From Actinomycetota bacterium (GTDB lineage: Bacteria; Actinomycetota; AC-67), in assembly GCA_020201525.1 (NCBI GenBank), contig JAIVGO010000113.1:1-44991 (forward strand): a stretch of DNA of 44,991 nucleotides, read 5' to 3'. Within the stretch, counting starts at the first letter, position 1. Each line of letters opens with the position of its first letter. A model generated the notes under the pieces. It worked only from the letters and a program-made list of their open reading frames with translations. It had not been told where the DNA came from and did not search any database. The translations under genes were made by a program, and so were the position numbers. This document shows, in pieces, positions 40,303 through 44,991 of the stretch.

Positions 40303-41790
40303 TCAGCCGAAGAACACGCGCCGGCTGCCCCCGTCGAGCGAGATGGAAAGCACTCGGTGATTATTGGTGTCTGCAACGAGAAGCTCGCCGTCTCGCCACG
40401 CAATTCCTTCGGGCTCGTGAAACGCGGGAACGCCCGGGGCCGCGTCGGTCAATGCGTGACCCGGCACGAGCTCGGGAAGCCGCTCCGGGCCGCCGCCGCC
40501 GAACAACGTCACGCATTCGCCCGTCCGCGGATCGACGCGACGAATCTTGTGGTTGAACGTGTCCGCAACGTAGAGCATCCCGTCTCCGGCGGCGATTCCG
40601 ATCGGGTGCTGCAGCAAGGCGCGTTCTCCGATGCCGTCTTCGTCCCCGAACCCGAATAGGTCGCCCGACCCGCATACGGTGCGCGCGGTCGGCTCGGCGT
40701 GCAGTGCGTCGATCGCCCGGATGCTCGAGACCTCCGAATCGGCGATGAACAGCGAATCGCCGACGAGGGCCAGGCCGCTCGGCTGTGCAAATGCTGCGCG
40801 CATCGCGGACCCGTCGACGCGCCGTTCCATTCCCGTCCCGGCCAAGACTAAAACGAGCCCGCTACTCGGCTGGTAGGCCCAAATCTGATGTGCGCCGGCC
40901 ATGGCTATTAGCAACCGCGTGCCGTCCCAAGCAAGGTCCCACGGCGAGCGGAGCGGCGTCAGCATCCCGGGACCGCCCGGTGATCCGCCGTGGCCTTTTT
41001 CGCCGGTTCCGGCGAGCGTCTTCACGACGCCACTTCCGAGATCGATCTCACGAATGGCGTGATTGCCGGTGTCCGCGACGAACAGCACGTCGCCGTTCAC
41101 AGCGAGGCCGTTCGGATGGCGAAATCGAGCGTCGGTGCCTTCGCCGTCGGAAAATCCGCCTTCGGGGTTCCCATACCGCTGGCCCTCGGTGCCCGCCGAG
41201 TCGCAAACGACCACTTGGTTGTGACCGGTGTCTGCGATGACCACCATGTCGCCGGCGGTGATGACTTTTCCCGGATATGCGAGCGATCCCGGGGGAACCG
41301 GCTCGGGTATGAGCGGCAGCGGCTTCGCGTCGAGATGACCTTCGTGCGCGTCGTTGTCGAGCACGCCGCGGATGGCGCGCAACAGTGTGGCCTTGTCGGG
41401 CTCACCCGATCCGGCGCCGACGACGTAGCCGCGCGCATCGATCAACACGAGCGTCGGCCACGCGCTCACGCCGAACTCCTGCCAGATCCGCATGCCGGAG
41501 TCGACGACGACGGGATGCGTGACGCCGTAGCGGCGAACGGCGTCGCGCACAGCGTCGGCGTCACGCTCATTCGGAAACTTCGGCGAATGCACGCCGATCG
41601 CGACGAACGCTTCTTGCTCCAATTCCTTTTCGATCGCGGCCAGCACGGGCAGCGCATGCAGACAATTAATTCAACAGAACGTCCAAAAGTCGAGCAGCAC
41701 GACGCGCCCGCGAAGATCGCCGGTCGTCAGCGGGCGGGAGACGTTCAGCCACAGCGAATCGGTGGGAAGTGCGGGCGAGCGAACGGCCAT
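40303..41790 (-). CDS. Thioredoxin-like NHL-repeat protein, probable selenoprotein (Sec at codon 40)
   Basis: 495 aa when the in-frame TGA at 41673-41671 is read through. The ATG at 41790 has a textbook AGGAGG 4 nt upstream. Residues 1-39 end GRVVLLDFWTFC. TGA follows, then INCLHALPVLAAIEKEL. Thioredoxin-NHL homologues have WTYCCINC here, so TGA replaces exactly the first Cys of the redox CxxC, giving UxxC. The thioredoxin domain continues to about residue 145; NHL beta-propeller repeats (FRHPNGLAVNGDVLFVADTGNHAIREID and others) fill 180-495 with no other disruption. A candidate bacterial SECIS lies just downstream. It is likely an extracytoplasmic or cytoplasmic thiol oxidoreductase. It follows the rhomboid gene by 8 nt. 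Confidence 0.85.
41635..41656 (-). promoter_or_regulatory. Candidate bacterial SECIS stem-loop
   Basis: Read on the minus strand, TGCG, a CT bulge, GCC, loop CGTGCT, GGC and CGCG form a stem whose apical loop begins 24 nt after the UGA and has a G in its first two positions, as bacterial SECIS elements do. It is a short, hand-folded stem. Confidence 0.35.
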
Positions 41791-41798
41791 GGAACCTC

Positions 41799-42659
41799 CT
41801 ACACCATGTGTGGGATCGCCAGAGCGGCGGCGAGAATCAAGGTGCCTGCGAGCGCACCCGCCCAGCTCAGCGGACGGACCTTCCTGCTGGACCATTCAAG
41901 AGCCGCGCCGATCGCGAAGCCGGCGACGAGTCCGCCGACGTGGGCAAAGTTATCGATGTGTCCTGCAGTCGCGCCGAACGCAAGGTTGATGCCGATCAAG
42001 AACAGGAGCGAGCGCAATTGACCTCGAAGCGCCGGCACGTTGCGATGCCGGACGAAAAACGCAAGCCACGCGCCGAGGATCCCGAAGACTGCTCCGGAAG
42101 CGCCCGCCGCAAGCCCCGCGCCGGTGAAGGCGAGAGAGAACGCGCTCCCCGAGATGCCCGACACGATGTAGACGATGAGAAACCGTGGGCGGCCGTAACG
42201 CTCCTCGAGCGCGGGGCCGAAAAGCATGAGTGCCCAGACGTTGAACAGGAGATGCAACAGCCCGATGTGAACGAACATTGCCGTGATCATGCGCCACCAT
42301 TCCGATTTCGGCAGCGGTGAGGGAAGGGCGCCGAACTGAAGGAGCGTTTGCGGCGCCGTCGGGCGTCCGGTGGCGTACATCAGCAGAAGGACGAGAACGT
42401 TCAACCCGATGATCGTTTGCGTCACCCCGGCGCCGCCGATGATGCGCACGATCGGCCACTTTGAGGTTCGCCGCGACACTTGGCTTCGGGCGCGGTATGT
42501 CGCGCGCCCGGCGGCGTCGTCGCGGGCTTTGCCCGTGCACACGGGGCAATGCTGCCCGACCGGCGCCGGCGTCATGCAGTCTGGGCAGATCGGCCGATTG
42601 CAATTGGAGCACGACACGCGTGTCGGCCGGTCGTCGTGAATGAAGCAAACTTGGTCCAG
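41799..42659 (-). CDS. Rhomboid-family intramembrane protease with N-terminal zinc finger, probable CTG start
   Basis: 286 aa if started at CTG 42659. The N-terminus then reads LDQVCFIHDDRPTRVSCSNCNRPICPDCMTP, completing the C-x2-H, C-x2-C, C-x2-C zinc finger common in bacterial rhomboids. GGAGG (42665-42669) lies 5 nt before the CTG. The nearest ordinary start is GTG 42617, which cuts the finger and has no ribosome-binding site. The membrane part has six helices with GASGAVFG (catalytic Ser), NFAHVGGLVAG (catalytic His) and the HLLFNVWAL motif. It cleaves membrane-embedded substrates. A TATAGT box is at 42687-42692. It is coupled to the downstream selenoprotein gene. Confidence 0.9.
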   Translation of the reverse strand: MDQVCFIHDDRPTRVSCSNCNRPICPDCMTPAPVGQHCPVCTGKARDDAAGRATYRARSQVSRRTSKWPIVRIIGGAGVTQTIIGLNVLVLLLMYATGRPTAPQTLLQFGALPSPLPKSEWWRMITAMFVHIGLLHLLFNVWALMLFGPALEERYGRPRFLIVYIVSGISGSAFSLAFTGAGLAAGASGAVFGILGAWLAFFVRHRNVPALRGQLRSLLFLIGINLAFGATAGHIDNFAHVGGLVAGFAIGAALEWSSRKVRPLSWAGALAGTLILAAALAIPHMV

Positions 42660-42686
42660 AGATGCCTCCGTTGAGTGCGGCGCTTC

Positions 42687-42692
42687 ACTATA
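42687..42692 (-). promoter_or_regulatory. -10 box TATAGT of the rhomboid-selenoprotein operon
   Basis: TATAGT places the transcript start near 42680, about 10 nt before the GGAGG at 42665-42669. A promoter this close to the CTG supports the 42659 start. Confidence 0.45.
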
Positions 42693-42718
42693 GCCTCGGA
42701 GGGTTCGCCGCTCGCGGG

Positions 42719-42724
42719 TAGTAT
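42719..42724 (+). promoter_or_regulatory. -10 box TAGTAT of rlmN (leaderless)
   Basis: TAGTAT is followed by 8 nt and then GTG at 42733. No Shine-Dalgarno fits, so the mRNA is predicted to be leaderless. Confidence 0.45.
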
Positions 42725-42732
42725 GAAAATTT

Positions 42733-43791
42733 GTGACGCAGCCCTACGAGATGGACGCAGCAGCCTGGCAGAGCTTCGCCGGAGAGCTCGGCGAACCCGC
42801 ATACCGCGGGGATCAAGTTTTCCGCTGGCTGAACCGCGATCTCGCGGCGTCGTGGGATGAGATGACGAACGTCCCTCGACCGATGCGCGAGCTTTTGGCG
42901 GAGCGCTTTCCGGATGCATTCGCGACGCCGGCGATTGTCCAAACCGGCGACGGCGGGACGACGCGAAAGGCGCTTTTTCGCTTGAACGGCGAGGCGCTCG
43001 CGGAGACCGTCCTCATGGCATATCCCGACCGCGTGACGGCGTGCATCTCCTCGCAAGCCGGTTGCGGCATGGGGTGTCCCTTCTGCGCGACGGGCCAGAT
43101 GGGCCTGCTCCGAAACCTGACGGCCGGAGAGATCGTCGCGCAAGTGATCTGGGCTGCTCGCGAGCTGCAAACGATGACACTGCCCGGCGACTGGCCACGG
43201 CGGTTGTCGAACATCGTGTTTATGGGGATGGGAGAGCCGCTCGCAAATTACGATCGCGTCTGGTCGGCGGTGCAGCGCATGCACGACCCGGCCGGCATCG
43301 GCTTGTCGGCGCGGTCGATCACGATCTCGACGATCGGCGTCATTCCCGGGATCGAGAGGCTGGCGCGCGAATCGCTTCCGGTGACGCTCGCCCTGTCGCT
43401 GCATGCGCCGGCCGACGAGGTGCGTGACACGCTCGTTCCCCTGAACCATCGGTATCCAATCGCCGACGTCCTCGCCGCTGCGCGTCGCTTTCGCGCCGCG
43501 CACGGGCGCCGCGTCTCGATCGAATATGCGATGATCGGCGGCGTCAACGACTCGCTCGATCAAGCGAATCAGCTCGCGGTCCTGCTCAAAGGAAACGACT
43601 TTCACGTGAACTTGATCCCGCTGAACCCGACGCCCGGATTCGGCGCCCCGGCAACCGGAGGGCGCGGCATCGAGGCATTTCGCGACGTGCTCCTGCGGCA
43701 CGGCGTCAACGCAACGATTCGCCGGAATCGTGGAACAGACATCGACGCCGCGTGCGGACAGCTCGGCGCGCGCGCGGCCGTCGCCGGCTGA
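42733..43791 (+). CDS. rlmN: Dual-specificity rRNA/tRNA adenine-C2 methyltransferase RlmN
   Basis: 352 aa. It is a radical-SAM enzyme with the CGMGCPFC cluster motif. FMGMGEPLANYD, LALSLHAP and EYAMIGGVNDS are RlmN hallmarks. A C-terminal methyl-carrying Cys is present in RGTDIDAACGQL and pairs with the Cys in the N-terminal half. It methylates A2503 of 23S rRNA and A37 of tRNAs. The GTG at 42733 is chosen because of the TAGTAT box; an ATG 18 nt further (42751) is the alternative. The methyltransferase gene follows after 2 nt. Confidence 0.96.
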   Translation: MTQPYEMDAAAWQSFAGELGEPAYRGDQVFRWLNRDLAASWDEMTNVPRPMRELLAERFPDAFATPAIVQTGDGGTTRKALFRLNGEALAETVLMAYPDRVTACISSQAGCGMGCPFCATGQMGLLRNLTAGEIVAQVIWAARELQTMTLPGDWPRRLSNIVFMGMGEPLANYDRVWSAVQRMHDPAGIGLSARSITISTIGVIPGIERLARESLPVTLALSLHAPADEVRDTLVPLNHRYPIADVLAAARRFRAAHGRRVSIEYAMIGGVNDSLDQANQLAVLLKGNDFHVNLIPLNPTPGFGAPATGGRGIEAFRDVLLRHGVNATIRRNRGTDIDAACGQLGARAAVAG

Positions 43792-43793
43792 GC

Positions 43794-44657
43794 ATGGACG
43801 CCAAAGAGCTGAACGCGCTCGTTCACGACCGCGAAGCGGCGCTGTACGACGACCGTTTCATGATCCGGTACGACGGCGCCATCGGCCGCGCGGTCGAACG
43901 CGACGTGAAGAGGCTGCTCGGCAAACGCCCGTCTGTGGGTCGCGCGCTCGACGTCGCGTGCGGCACCGGTTACCTCGCGGTCGGGCTCGCGGCGGCCGGA
44001 ATCGCCGAAGAAGTTCATGCGTGCGACCTGTCGCCCAAGATGCTCGAGCGCACACGTGACAACGCATCGTCGAGCGGCGCAAGCGTTCGGCTCGCGCTCT
44101 GCGATGCCGAGCGCTTGCCGTACGCCGACGCGACATTCGACCTCGTCTGTGCGCGCGGAGCGCTGCACCACGTGCCCTCCCCCGTCGACGCGCTGCGGGA
44201 GATGCGTCGCGTGCTCGCGCCCGGGGGAACCGCGTTCGTCGTCGCCGAGCCGACGGCGGCCGGCGAGCGGCAAGTCGCCGTCGTCGTCGGTCTCGCCGTG
44301 CGTGCGGTGGAAGGCTTGAGACGTGTTCGCCGAATTGCTCGAGACGAAGAGCACCACCAATGGGAGCTCGCGTCGATGGCCGCGAACCTTCATACGTTCG
44401 AGCCGGCAGAGATCGCCGAGATGGCACGCGTGGCCGGATTCAGCGAGGTTTCCGTCGGATCCGCCGCGTGGGCGTGGGTGCTCGTCCTCGGCCTGAACTA
44501 CTACTTGGCCGGCGAAATCGCCTTCCTTGCGCGCAACCGCGTGGCGCGAACGCTTGCCCGATCCGCAATCGAAACGGCGGCTGCCTTCGACCGTCTCATC
44601 GGCGACCGGGCCGTGCCGGCGTCGCTGCGGCACACCGTGCAAGCGGTCTTGCGGTAA
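43794..44657 (+). CDS. Class I SAM-dependent methyltransferase (UbiE/Methyltransf_11 type)
   Basis: 287 aa. The SAM-binding motif I is ALDVACGTGYLAVGLAAAG. Further marks are VHACDLSPKMLERTRDNA, LCDAERLPYADATFDLVCARGALHHVPSPVDALREMRRVLAPGG and a longer C-terminal helical extension. The subfamily acts on quinones, sterols or other small lipophilic compounds. The substrate is unknown. The ATG lies 2 nt after the rlmN stop, so the genes are co-transcribed. Confidence 0.9.
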   Translation: MDAKELNALVHDREAALYDDRFMIRYDGAIGRAVERDVKRLLGKRPSVGRALDVACGTGYLAVGLAAAGIAEEVHACDLSPKMLERTRDNASSSGASVRLALCDAERLPYADATFDLVCARGALHHVPSPVDALREMRRVLAPGGTAFVVAEPTAAGERQVAVVVGLAVRAVEGLRRVRRIARDEEHHQWELASMAANLHTFEPAEIAEMARVAGFSEVSVGSAAWAWVLVLGLNYYLAGEIAFLARNRVARTLARSAIETAAAFDRLIGDRAVPASLRHTVQAVLR

Positions 44658-44684
44658 TCGCGACGCGCCGTACCGGCCGGCCGG

Positions 44685-44690
44685 TAGTCT
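44685..44690 (+). promoter_or_regulatory. -10 box TAGTCT of the final GNAT gene (leaderless)
   Basis: TAGTCT is followed by 8 nt and then ATG at 44699, with no Shine-Dalgarno. Confidence 0.4.
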
Positions 44691-44698
44691 CTTCCGCC

Positions 44699-44991
44699 AT
44701 GGAGATTCGCGCTCCCCGACCCGTCGAGCTCGACGATGTTCGCGCCGTCATGCTCGCCGGCTATTCGGAGTACGCGGCCTGGGCAGGCGACGACATCTGG
44801 GAGGAATGGTCTGCGGAAATCGCCGACTTAGAGTCTCGCACACACGAATCTCGCTTGATTGTTGCGGTCGACGACGAACAGATATTCGGCGCGGTTACGT
44901 ACTACCCACCGGGCGCCGGGGGCGGCTATGACGATTCATGGCCGCGCGAATGGGCCGGGTTCAGGATGCTCGCGGTCTCTCCTGCTGCGCG
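44699..44991 (+). CDS. GNAT acetyltransferase, C-terminus outside window
   Basis: The first 97 codons only. MEIRAPRPVELDDVRAVMLAGYSEYAAW is a GNAT N-terminus, and the visible part ends at AGFRMLAVSPAA, the beginning of the acetyl-CoA-binding motif A. The substrate cannot be told. It begins 41 nt after the methyltransferase stop and has its own apparent leaderless promoter. Confidence 0.8.
   Translation, partial: MEIRAPRPVELDDVRAVMLAGYSEYAAWAGDDIWEEWSAEIADLESRTHESRLIVAVDDEQIFGAVTYYPPGAGGGYDDSWPREWAGFRMLAVSPAA

Noticed and set aside
41671..41673. TGA as a simple truncating mutation separating two genes
   Set aside because: The downstream part has no ribosome-binding site or suitable start, the frame continues without other damage, and the position coincides with the CxxC cysteine. 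Kept as a selenocysteine candidate instead.
1..44991. tRNA, rRNA, phage, insertion sequence, att site or replication origin
   Set aside because: None was recognised by eye in any gap on either strand; short RNAs could still be missed without a covariance search.

Overview
The window is a GC-rich, very densely packed bacterial chromosome segment. Genes overlap by 1-8 nt in many places, and convergent stop codons touch or overlap. Gene content points to an Actinomycetota-like or neighbouring high-GC lineage (Dormibacterota and Eremiobacterota are alternatives I cannot exclude). The pointers are an LppM-type lipoprotein, an F420/LLM-type oxidoreductase, an ECF sigma factor paired with a DUF5667-type membrane protein, PaaABCD, and many TAnnnT -10 boxes placed 6-10 nt before a start codon (leaderless mRNAs). 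No rRNA, tRNA, CRISPR array, phage or insertion sequence is visible.

Left part (1-17.7 kb), mostly housekeeping and accessory metabolism. It opens with a truncated glycogen-debranching enzyme (-), then an unknown protein plus an arsenate-reductase-like LMW phosphatase (+), a lipoprotein, a peptidase S51 and an FMN 2-hydroxyacid dehydrogenase. Two minus-strand operons with 4-nt overlaps follow: lppM-adh-gnat, and sugar-phosphate nucleotidyltransferase-LLM-small protein. Then come mrp (+), the htrA-tatA-pap2 operon (-), a membrane protein, a hotdog thioesterase pair and a ThDP enzyme.

Middle (17.7-30.3 kb). A 53-aa zinc-ribbon gene with a structured leader is followed by pepA and a 1056-aa secreted protein made of ten ~77-aa modules. 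Next is a phenylacetate cluster (EthD-like, paaG, paaABCD, no paaE), then a subtilisin homologue whose catalytic-serine segment is missing, and an intact aldehyde dehydrogenase.

Right part (30.3-45 kb). This holds a cNMP-binding protein, SRPBCC, MFS, a broken degV, an FGGY kinase, the DUF5667/ECF pair, a thioredoxin-TPR protein, a zinc ribbon, an aldehyde-dehydrogenase homologue lacking all catalytic residues, and a lipoprotein M15 peptidase with a MacB-core-like N-terminal domain. It ends with a rhomboid protease, rlmN, a methyltransferase and a truncated GNAT. Immediately downstream of the rhomboid gene is a thioredoxin-NHL protein with an in-frame UGA exactly where homologues carry the first cysteine of CxxC, so it is a probable selenoprotein.

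Most notable: the candidate selenoprotein (UxxC), two conserved enzymes with internal deletions (subtilase, DegV), the catalytically dead ALDH, the widespread leaderless promoter layout, two CRP-like palindromes, the rhomboid gene apparently starting at CTG, and the leader of the small zinc-ribbon gene.
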